A stretch of DNA of 64,000 nt, taken from the NCBI GenBank assembly GCA_020847535.1, contig JADLBU010000016.1:62001-126000 (forward strand), given 5' to 3'. The position numbers and the translations under genes are program-made. The stretch is from Phycisphaerales bacterium. GTDB lineage: Bacteria; Planctomycetota; Phycisphaerae; Phycisphaerales; UBA1924. Shown here piece by piece: positions 25,685 through 32,212 of the stretch (position 1 is its first letter; each line of letters begins with the position of its first letter). The notes under the pieces are model-generated. The model ran no database searches, had not been told where the DNA came from, and was given only the letters and a program-made list of their open reading frames with translations.

Positions 25685-26986
25685 TCAGCCGTCATAACGC
25701 CCGACCACCAGCGTCACGTTGTGACCGCCGAAGCCGAACGTGTTGTTCATCGCGTAGCGCACGCGACGCTCGCGGGCGGTGTGCGGGATCAGGTCCAGCC
25801 CATCGAACTCCGGATCCGCGTTGTCGAGGTTGATGGTGGGTGGGATGATGCCATCCCGAACGGCGTGGATGCAGGCGATCAGCTCGACAGCGCCCGATGC
25901 ACCCAGGCAGTGCCCGTGCATCGACTTGGTTGAGCTCATCATCAGGTGGCCCTTGGAGGATGCCTTGGAGTGCTCCCCGAAGACGCGCATCACGGCGGCG
26001 ACCTCCGCCTTGTCGCCCAGCGGGGTTGATGTCCCGTGGGCGTTGACGTACTCGATCTGGTCGGAATTCAGCTTGGCATCCCGCAGCGCCCACCGCATCG
26101 AGCGGGCCGCCCCCGAGCCCTCGGGATCTGGCGCGGTGATGTGCGAGGCATCCGAGCTGTTGGCGGTCCCGACAAGCTCGGCGTAGATCGTCGCCCCGCG
26201 CTTCTTGGCGTGCTCCTCGGTCTCCAGCACGAACATCGCCGCGCCCTCGGAGAGCACGAATCCGTCGCGATCCTTGTCGAACGGCCGGCTCGCCTTGGTC
26301 GGGGCATCGTTGCGGGCGCTCAGGGCACGCATCGTCATGAACGAGGCGATGCACAGCGCCGTGCATGCAGCCTCCGCGCCGCCCGCGAGCATGATGTCCG
26401 CCTCGCCGCGGCGCAGGACATGCATCGCATCGCCGATCGCGTGCCCCGAGCTGGCGCACGCGGTCGCGTGCGTGCTCGCCGGCCCGCGCAGGTTGTACTT
26501 GATCGAGATATTGCCCGCCGCGGCGTTGGCCATCAGGCGCGGCACCGTGAACGGGCTGATGCGCTCGGGCCCGCGCTCGATCAGCACCCACATCCCATCC
26601 TCGATGGTCTTGATTCCGCCGATGCCCGATCCGATGATCACCCCGCAGCGGTCCGGATCAATCTTCGAGAAATCAAGCCCCGAGTGCTTGAACGCCTCAT
26701 CCGCCGCACCGAGCCCCAATAGCGAGAAGCGATCCGTGCGGCGAGCCTCGCGGGTGTCGCAGATCCCGGCAGCGACCGGATCCCAGCCCCGGATCTGACC
26801 GGCGATCTTGACATCCCAGTGCCCGCTGTGGCGGGCGAATTCCTCGCCTTCGAGGGTGCCGATTCCCGAGCGGCCTTCGCGCATGCCCGCCCAGGTCGGG
26901 CCTGCGCCGACGCCAAGGTTGGTGACAGCGCCCATCCCGGTGATGACGATGCGGGACGCGTTGGAGGGGCCGACGGGCAAGCTCAT
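25685..26986 (-). CDS. fabF: 3-oxoacyl-ACP synthase II (KAS II)
   Basis: 433 residues. RIVITGMGAVTNLGVG is the classical start. The Cys-His-His triad is Cys177 in ATACASSGHAI, His317 in NAHGTSTPLGD and His359 in MHGHCLGASGA. KMGCG-like GVIIGSGIGGIKTIE and NNTFGFGGHNVTLV complete the fold. It condenses malonyl-ACP with acyl-ACP in fatty acid elongation. It lies downstream of acpP on the same strand, the common acpP-fabF order. The start has AAGGAA upstream at modest spacing. Confidence 0.96.
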   Translation of the reverse strand: MSLPVGPSNASRIVITGMGAVTNLGVGAGPTWAGMREGRSGIGTLEGEEFARHSGHWDVKIAGQIRGWDPVAAGICDTREARRTDRFSLLGLGAADEAFKHSGLDFSKIDPDRCGVIIGSGIGGIKTIEDGMWVLIERGPERISPFTVPRLMANAAAGNISIKYNLRGPASTHATACASSGHAIGDAMHVLRRGEADIMLAGGAEAACTALCIASFMTMRALSARNDAPTKASRPFDKDRDGFVLSEGAAMFVLETEEHAKKRGATIYAELVGTANSSDASHITAPDPEGSGAARSMRWALRDAKLNSDQIEYVNAHGTSTPLGDKAEVAAVMRVFGEHSKASSKGHLMMSSTKSMHGHCLGASGAVELIACIHAVRDGIIPPTINLDNADPEFDGLDLIPHTARERRVRYAMNNTFGFGGHNVTLVVGRYDG

Positions 26987-27154
26987 GCGGATCCAGTTCC
27001 TTCAGTCTGAAGAGATGGCGCTGTCGTGCCGGTGTCGGCAGATGCTCAAGCCCGCGGTCCACGACCCGTGCGCCGGCCTGCGACTATAAGACGATCATCG
27101 GAATCTGGTTGGATCGGGCGACGAGACATCCCCGCGCCGATCCAAGCCGCTGGA

Positions 27155-27403
27155 TCACTCAGCGCCGGTGGCCTGCTTGATGTACTCGATCGCCTCGCCG
27201 ACGGTCTTGATCTTCTCCGCCGCCTCGTCAGGGATCGAGGTGTCGAACTCATCCTCGAATTCCATGACCAGCTCGACGGTGTCGAGGCTGTCGGCGTTCA
27301 GATCCTCCTGGAAGCTCGTGTTCCGAGAGATCTTGGCCTTGTCGGTGTTCATCTGCTCGGCCACGATCGCGATGACCTTCGCCTCGATTTCCTGCTCGGT
27401 CAC
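27155..27403 (-). CDS. acpP: Acyl carrier protein
   Basis: 82 residues, highly acidic. The phosphopantetheine site is Ser39 in [16 protein letters not shown]. It starts at GTG, fixed by a strong GGAGG 6 bases upstream. It carries acyl chains for FabF and other fatty acid and lipid enzymes. The 168-base gap to fabF suggests one transcript. A good -10 (TATAAT) lies about 135 bases upstream. Confidence 0.97.
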   Translation of the reverse strand: MTEQEIEAKVIAIVAEQMNTDKAKISRNTSFQEDLNADSLDTVELVMEFEDEFDTSIPDEAAEKIKTVGEAIEYIKQATGAE

Positions 27404-27831
27404 GGTGTACCTCCGTCACTACATCTCTGCGAGCGGTGCCCCCGCCCTGCCACCCTAACGATTCGCCGCCCCCGTACGCACATCCATCCGAAGGCCAATG
27501 CCGGGGTCGAATAAATACCGGACGGCGTCCGGGAGGCGATTATACCCGATCATACCACGTTGCCCACCCCCGAGGGGATCGAGAAGGCCCCCAGCGGACA
27601 CCGTACCTGCTGCCAGCCCCCAAACCCCCCCGCGTGAGGTCCGCGAACCCGCCCGCGTTCCGGTTGTAGGGGGAGGGAAGAGACCGCCTCAACCGCAGGG
27701 CTCAGCGCCGCGTATGGACTCGTCGATAGGTCTCGCGGGTGGCCCGTCGTATGCCGCCGTGGGATCGGCACGCAGGAAGCGTGCTCAAGGCCGCGGCGGG
27801 GCCACCCGAGCCAAAGAAGGGATCCGTTGCC
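27404..27831. other. Divergent intergenic region acpP / DUF1444 gene
   Basis: About 430 bases without a gene. It contains the proposed acpP promoter (27539-27566), a short palindrome CCGGACGGCGTCCGG at 27518-27532 next to the predicted transcription start, and a C-rich stretch 27560-27700 with no recognised RNA. An AGAAGGGA at 27815-27822 serves the ATG at 27832. Confidence 0.5.
27539..27566 (-). promoter_or_regulatory. Probable sigma-70 promoter of acpP-fabF
   Basis: On the minus strand a perfect TATAAT occupies 27539-27544, with a weak -35 (TGGGCA, 27561-27566) 16 bases away. This predicts a leader of about 125 bases before the acpP GTG, with a small hairpin at its 5' end. The -10 is convincing; the -35 is poor. 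Confidence 0.4.
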
Positions 27832-28641
27832 ATGGCCGGCATGCCCCGCGAACCAGAAGCCTTTGCAGAAGCCGTCGCCGACATGCTCCGGAAACTCCAG
27901 CCGGCCTATGGCATCGAGCTGGTCGGGCCCCGGGAGCTCCTGGTCAACGGCCGGCGACTGGACCTCGAAAACCTCCACAGGATGGTCACCCACGAGCCGG
28001 GCCGCGGCCGGGAGATCGTCGAGCACTACCTCGACCAGCTGTTCGCCGGGGATGCCTTCCAGAGCCTCTGCGCCTCCATCGACTTCGCCAAGCCCCGCAT
28101 CATGCCCCGCATCCAGCCCCTGCGCATCTTCGAGCACCTCTCCCGCGAGATGGTCGCCCACGTCCCCTTCGTCAACGACACGGTCATTGTCTTCGTCACC
28201 GATCTGCCCCACATGACCGTCAGCATCACCACCGAGCAGTGCGTCCAGTGGAAGCTCTGCTCCGAGGAACTCGAGCTGATCGCCCGTGAAAACCTCGACC
28301 GCTACGCCCCCGAGCTCGAGATCCAGTTCGTCGAGAGCAAGGAAGGCGGAAAGGCCGCGATCGTCTGCGAGCACGATGGCTACGACGCCGCCCGGCTCCT
28401 CCTCAGCGACCTCCACCGCAAGCTCGCCCCGCGCCTCGGCGGCGATTTCTACGTCGCCACACCCGCCCGCGACATGTTCGTCGCCATGACCCCCGGCCCC
28501 GAGCCCTTCCTCGATCGCCTGCGCGACCGCATCATGCAGGACTATCGCCGCCTGCCGTACCCGATCAGCTCCGAGCTGTTCCTGGTGACGCGCGATGGCG
28601 TCGCGGGGACCGAGCCGATCAAGGGGCAGGAAGCGGCCTGA
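27832..28641 (+). CDS. DUF1444-like conserved protein
   Basis: 269 residues from the ATG at 27832, chosen because AGAAGGGA sits just upstream. An in-frame ATG at 27739 would add 31 unlikely residues. The sequence has no signal peptide or membrane segment. It reads like the DUF1444 (YtpQ) family: a start with AYGIELVGPRELLVNGRRLDLENLHRMV, then PFVNDTVIVFVTDLPHMTVSITTEQC and IVCEHDGYDAARLLL, then FVAMTPGPEPFLDRLRDRI. Function unknown. It stands alone on its strand between acpP and a transposase relic. Confidence 0.65.
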   Translation: MAGMPREPEAFAEAVADMLRKLQPAYGIELVGPRELLVNGRRLDLENLHRMVTHEPGRGREIVEHYLDQLFAGDAFQSLCASIDFAKPRIMPRIQPLRIFEHLSREMVAHVPFVNDTVIVFVTDLPHMTVSITTEQCVQWKLCSEELELIARENLDRYAPELEIQFVESKEGGKAAIVCEHDGYDAARLLLSDLHRKLAPRLGGDFYVATPARDMFVAMTPGPEPFLDRLRDRIMQDYRRLPYPISSELFLVTRDGVAGTEPIKGQEAA

Positions 28642-28652
28642 GATTCACAAAA

Positions 28653-28874
28653 CTAGTCGAGGAATGACAGCGAAACCAGCTTCGTCACTCCGGCTGCCGT
28701 TTCGACTTGCTCAGTCCAGAAGCCTGGTATCGACCGCAGGCACGCGAAGAGCTGGGGCTGGGTGAACTTCTTCGGCGCGTTGACGTGCGCGTACTCCGAG
28801 AGGTGCCTGCGTCCGAGCTTGAGCGCCAGCCGCACCGTCCGGACCAGTTCCTGGTCCCGCGCGTCCACGATCAC
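28653..28874 (-). pseudogene. Truncated N-terminal remnant of an IS transposase
   Basis: The protein starts near a GTG at 28874 and reads VDARDQELVRTVRLALKLG, then RRHLSEYAHVNAPKKFTQPQLFACL. The KKFTQPQLFACL motif and the basic helix before it resemble the N-terminus of a planctomycete transposase group (IS4/ISNCY-like), where VLK and a catalytic domain should follow. Instead the frame runs into an unrelated 30-residue tail and stops. There is no DDE domain and no visible terminal inverted repeat. It is therefore a relic, not an active element. Family assignment is from memory of the motif. Confidence 0.5.
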
Positions 28875-28946
28875 CCTCGCTCCCACCCCCCACGATAGAC
28901 TGCATCCTCCGTGAGCCATGACACCGCTCGCCAAGGATGCCCCCTC

Positions 28947-29222
28947 ATGCCCCTCTTCGGCGGCCCATCCAGATCCGACCTGCTCGCCCTCTCCCGCCGG
29001 CTCGCCAACGTCGAAGCCAAGATCGATGCCATCATGCAGTCACTCGGTATCGAGCTGTCCGCCTCAACCAGCGATGGCAACGATGACATCCGCCAGCTCG
29101 TGCTCGCCAACGAGAAAATCAACGCGATCAAGCTCTATCGCCAGCGCACCGGCCTGGGCCTCAAGGAAGCCAAGGATGCCATTGATGCCTTCGAACGCGG
29201 CGAAGGCCCACTCGCGATCTGA
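28947..29222 (+). CDS. Small protein with ribosomal bL12 C-terminal-like domain
   Basis: 91 residues from the ATG at 28947. Residues 1-40 are an amphipathic helix region (LLALSRRLANVEAKIDAIMQS). The C-terminal 40 residues, IRQLVLANEKINAIKLYRQRTGLGLKEAKDAIDAF, follow the L7/L12 C-terminal pattern (INxIKxxRxxTGLGLKEAKD). Such free-standing L12-like proteins occur in several phyla; their role is unknown. This is not the ribosomal stalk protein itself, which is about 125 residues. Confidence 0.7.
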   Translation: MPLFGGPSRSDLLALSRRLANVEAKIDAIMQSLGIELSASTSDGNDDIRQLVLANEKINAIKLYRQRTGLGLKEAKDAIDAFERGEGPLAI

Positions 29223-29322
29223 TACCGCCCGTTACTCTCACGACCGCCTACATACTGGATTCCACGTTCCCCGTCCCCCGCTCCCCATCCCCCAATCACC
29301 CCACCACGTACTCCCCCTCCCG

Positions 29323-29353
29323 ATTTGAGCTTTGCCTCTTTGAGCCTTGAGCT
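29323..29353 (+). repeat. CTTTGAGC-type repeat before the acetyltransferase
   Basis: It begins ATTTGAGCTTTGCCTC, then CTTTGAGCCTTGAGC. It ends 6 bases before the start codon at 29360 and occupies the place where a ribosome binding site would be. It matches the copies at 10419-10446 and 17426-17462. Confidence 0.65.
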
Positions 29354-29359
29354 TCCCCC

Positions 29360-30226
29360 ATGCCCATCTCCATCATCCCCGTCAAACCCGACCACATCCC
29401 CGCACTCGGCGAGATCTGCCACCTTGCCTTCAGCGCCCTCCAGGATCGCCACGGCGTCGAGCGCGATTTCGACACCGTTGAGATCGGACAGATGGTTATC
29501 TCCCTCTTCGCAACCCGGCCCGATATCGCCGGGTTCGCGGCGATCGACACCGACACCGGCAAGCTCCTGGGCTCCAACTTCCTGGCCTACTCCGATCCGG
29601 TCGCCGGCGTCGGCCCCATCACCATCCACCCCGATGAGCAATCCCGCGGCATCGGCCGGCTCCTCATGCTCGCCGTGATGGAAGAAGCTGAGCGCCGCGG
29701 GATCGCCCACGTCCGCCTCTTCCAGGAAACCATCAACACCTGCTCACTGTCCCTCTACACCAAGCTCGGCTTCGACTGGCGCGATGCCGCTTCGCTGATC
29801 AGGATCAATCCAGCCCCGAAGGATGATCCGCGCATCCGCCCCCTCACGACCGCCGATCTCCCCCTCGTCGATGAGATCTCGAAGCGCCACTACCACTCCA
29901 CCCGCATCAAAGAGGTCGCCGACATGCTCCGACTGGGCTTCCCCGGCTTCGTGCTCGCCGATCGCCACCTCATCACCGGCTATTTCTTCCCAGGCCTCCT
30001 CGGCCACGGGTTCGCCGTCACCGATGAAGGGCTCGCCAGCCTTGTCACCCACTCCGCTCGCCACGCGCCGCCGCAGTTCCACAAGGCGATCCTGCCGCTG
30101 AGCGAGAACAACCTCCACCGCGAACTGATGGCTCGCGGCTGCCGAAGCATCAAGATGTTCAACTACATGACCTTGGGCCCCTGGCAGCCCCCAGCAGGCG
30201 CCTGGATGCCCTGCATCGGGATGTAG
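29360..30226 (+). CDS. Tandem-domain GNAT acetyltransferase
   Basis: 288 residues. The N-terminal GNAT domain has the acetyl-CoA loop VGPITIHPDEQSRGIGRLLM and ETINTCSLSLYTKLGF. The C-terminal half (from about residue 155: IRPLTTADLPLVDEISKRHY) is a second, weaker GNAT-like domain lacking a clear glycine loop. The substrate is unknown. The start codon sits directly after a heptamer repeat, with no usual Shine-Dalgarno, so translation may be inefficient or leaderless. Confidence 0.8.
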   Translation: MPISIIPVKPDHIPALGEICHLAFSALQDRHGVERDFDTVEIGQMVISLFATRPDIAGFAAIDTDTGKLLGSNFLAYSDPVAGVGPITIHPDEQSRGIGRLLMLAVMEEAERRGIAHVRLFQETINTCSLSLYTKLGFDWRDAASLIRINPAPKDDPRIRPLTTADLPLVDEISKRHYHSTRIKEVADMLRLGFPGFVLADRHLITGYFFPGLLGHGFAVTDEGLASLVTHSARHAPPQFHKAILPLSENNLHRELMARGCRSIKMFNYMTLGPWQPPAGAWMPCIGM

Positions 30227-30301
30227 ATCCACGTGCGATTACGGCGCGTGTACCGCCGTCCTGCTGCCCGTTCCTCGCTCCCGTTCGCCGTTCGCCCCTC
30301 T

Positions 30302-30862
30302 TCACTTCCCTGGCCACATCCACATGAACACCAGCCCCGTGATCACGCCATACGCGATCCCATCCACGATGTTCGCCACGATCGTCCGCCGGTAGGCTCC
30401 GAACCAGATCATGTTCGGGATGAACGAGAAGCAGTACGTCAGGGTCCCCGCGGTCGCCACGATCCGGAACACGTGCATTCCCTCGGGCGAACCCGTGATC
30501 GCGATCGATGCCAGGTACCCGATCCCCGCCGAAGCGCACAGGAAGACCAGGAAGGTCGCGAACATCTTTCCACCCATCGACATGGGTGTCTTCCACACGT
30601 ACAGCATCCCCATCGGCCCGTGCTGCCAGGCCTCCTTCATCTCGGGCGAGTTGCGTTTCTCCGGCGTCTTGCAGTCCGGGAACCCATACACACCCGCCGG
30701 GATGTTCTGCGACTTCAGGAACGCCGTAAACCCCTTCTCATCGGGGAGTTCGATGTAGTCCTTCTTATGGTGCGGCATCGCCATCCACACGATCGCCGAG
30801 GCGATCCACACCGCCACCGCCGAAACCAGAATCGGAAGCCACAACGCCATGAATTCGGCCAT
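30302..30862 (-). CDS. Conserved membrane protein of unknown function
   Basis: 186 residues with four predicted membrane helices: about 6-28, 103-122, 133-152 and 162-182. The loop between helices 1 and 2 is soluble (KKDYIELPDEKGFTAFLKSQ and on). A good AAGGAG precedes the ATG. I do not recognise a family. It lies upstream of the pseudopilin-like gene on the opposite side of a short C-rich spacer, without clear coupling. Confidence 0.6.
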   Translation of the reverse strand: MAEFMALWLPILVSAVAVWIASAIVWMAMPHHKKDYIELPDEKGFTAFLKSQNIPAGVYGFPDCKTPEKRNSPEMKEAWQHGPMGMLYVWKTPMSMGGKMFATFLVFLCASAGIGYLASIAITGSPEGMHVFRIVATAGTLTYCFSFIPNMIWFGAYRRTIVANIVDGIAYGVITGLVFMWMWPGK

Positions 30863-30950
30863 GGAATGACTCCTTCACTACATCCCATCGGCAGAGCGGT
30901 CAAGGATCAAACAACAATTGCCTGTCTCGCACCCGCGTTTCTTCACCAGC

Positions 30951-30979
30951 GCCCAGTGCCCAGTGCCTGATGCCCAGTG
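30951..30979 (+). repeat. Tandem AGTGCCC / GATGCCC heptamer tract
   Basis: GCCCAGTGCCCAGTGCC followed by TGATGCCCAGTG. It lies 5 bases beyond the stop of the minus-strand pseudopilin-like gene. The same kind of unit recurs at 63468-63551. Confidence 0.6.
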
Positions 30980-30983
30980 TCTT

Positions 30984-31394
30984 CTAATACGGCAACGTAT
31001 CCGTGTACTTCTTGTCATCCTCGGTCTTGACCTCCCCATCCGGCCCCGCCGAGTGGTAGGTCACGACCGTCTTGCCGTTCTTCTCTTCGAAGGAGAGCGT
31101 CATCTCCTTCCCCCAAGGATCGTTGAACGCCCCCGGCGATTCCATGTCCGCCGGTTCCTTCGGCAGCTTCTTGTTGCTCTCGCGATACATCGCGATCAGC
31201 ATCGACATCTGCCCGACCTGGATCTCGCGCGCCATCTCCTGCCCGCGATCCTTGGTCCTCTTGACCTCCCCCATGTACGCCTTGCCGCCCCCCATGTTGC
31301 CGAACATGAGGTACAAGGCGATCGCCAAGGCGATCAGGATGACGAGGATCAGGATGCCGTTGCCGCGGCGGGTGGGTAGGGAGAAATGAACCAT
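30984..31394 (-). CDS. GspG-like pseudopilin-related protein
   Basis: 136 residues from the ATG at 31394 (another ATG at 31412). An N-terminal helix (GILILVILIALAIALYLMF) follows a short basic segment. The C-terminal half contains NDPWGKEMTLSFE and VVTYHSAGPDGE, the pattern of the GspG major pseudopilin's calcium-binding end. It lacks the usual prepilin GFTLIE cleavage site, so it is a pseudopilin relative rather than a standard pilin. It could interact with the secretin or GspE-like parts found elsewhere in the window. Confidence 0.55.
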   Translation of the reverse strand: MVHFSLPTRRGNGILILVILIALAIALYLMFGNMGGGKAYMGEVKRTKDRGQEMAREIQVGQMSMLIAMYRESNKKLPKEPADMESPGAFNDPWGKEMTLSFEEKNGKTVVTYHSAGPDGEVKTEDDKKYTDTLPY

Positions 31395-31418
31395 GTCCAA
31401 AGTATAACGCATCCCCGA

Positions 31419-31443
31419 ACGAGCCCGCAGCGCAAGCAAGGGC
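31419..31443 (+). repeat. REP-type 25-bp repeat, left of transposase
   Basis: It begins ACGAGCCCG and ends GCGCAAGCAAGGGC. It matches, in inverse orientation, the repeat at 32178-32202 in 22 of 25 positions. It lies 157 bases upstream of the transposase start codon at 31600. Confidence 0.7.
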
Positions 31444-31599
31444 ATTCCCGCCCCCGCAAGTCACGTGCATCCGCTACGAGGATTTCGGCCCTCGTGCGAA
31501 AAGGAGAAAGAGCCCTCTTGCCCCCACCGCACATCCATCAGTTCACCGCACCGACCGCGACCATTCTTCGGTATGATTTCTCCCGAATTCGGGGGTCGA

Positions 31600-32073
31600 A
31601 TGTCCGCACCTGCCTACTTCCTGACATGGTCCTGCTACGGCACATGGCTCCACGGCGACGCCCGCGGCTCGGTCGATTCAGGCTCCAACCAGCGCGGCAC
31701 GCCGCCTCTTTCCCCCGATTCCCGCCGTAGACAATCTGAATCCGAGCGGATGCGATACCCGCATGTCCTGCGCTCCGCGGAAGCACGCATCTTGATCGCC
31801 AAAACCATCGAGGCCCACTGCCAGGTCCGCAAGTGGACCCTGCTCGCCGTCAATGTCCGCTCAAGTCACGTTCATGTGGTCGTCGACTGCCACGAATCCG
31901 CCCCGCCCGAACGAGCCATGGAGCAATTCAAATCCTGGTCAACCCGCTGCCTCCGCGAAGCAGGTTACGCACTCCCCGATCAGAAGTCCTGGACCGAGCA
32001 CGGCAGCACGCGATGAATCAACCACGCGGCCGGGCTGGAGGCGGCAATCAGGTACGTGAACGAAGCGCAGTAG
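31600..32073 (+). pseudogene. REP-associated tyrosine transposase (RAYT, IS200/Y1 superfamily) with internal stop
   Basis: The ATG at 31600 (alternatively 31573) opens a 139-residue frame starting APAYFLTWSCYGTWLHGD, the usual start of planctomycete RAYTs. His90 and His92 in SSHVHVVV are the metal-binding HxH pair of single-strand HUH-type transposases. A Tyr in REAGYALPD is a candidate catalytic residue. A TGA at 32014-32016 follows HGSTR, yet the same frame goes on as INHAAGLEAAIRYVNEAQ before TAG at 32071. Relatives have HGSTRW here, so a TGG to TGA change cut off the last 19 residues. The gene is flanked by inverted 25-bp repeats. The enzyme may be inactive or merely shortened. Confidence 0.8.
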
Positions 32074-32086
32074 ACACCTCTTCGCA

Positions 32087-32111
32087 ACGAGCACGACGTG
32101 CAAGCAAAAGC
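32087..32111 (+). repeat. REP-type repeat, degenerate, just downstream of the transposase
   Basis: It begins ACGAGCACGACGTGCAAGC and matches the consensus of the flanking repeats in about 20 of 25 positions, in the same orientation as the left copy. It pairs with the inverted copy at 32178 as a head-to-head unit. Confidence 0.5.
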
Positions 32112-32177
32112 ACATGCCTTCGGCGAGTTGTCGCCGACCGCATCCCGATTCGACTCCCATCAGCGACGAGCCCCAAC

Positions 32178-32202
32178 GCCCTCGCTTGCGCGTCGGGCTC
32201 GT
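32178..32202 (-). repeat. REP-type 25-bp repeat, right of transposase, inverted
   Basis: Read on the minus strand it begins ACGAGCCCGACGCGCAAGC and ends GAGGGC. With the left copy it brackets the transposase. An ACGAGCCC at 32166-32173 can also pair with GGGCTCGT at 32195-32202 as a hairpin. Confidence 0.7.
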
Positions 32203-32212
32203 TCCATCTCCA

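Noticed and set aside
27560-27700. Structured small RNA in the acpP upstream region
   Set aside because: The stretch is C-rich but lacks the conserved cores of SRP RNA, RNase P or tmRNA, and no long stem was found.
32014-32016. TGA read as tryptophan (recoding)
   Set aside because: Many genes here end in TGA without extended conserved frames, so a nonsense mutation is the simpler reading.
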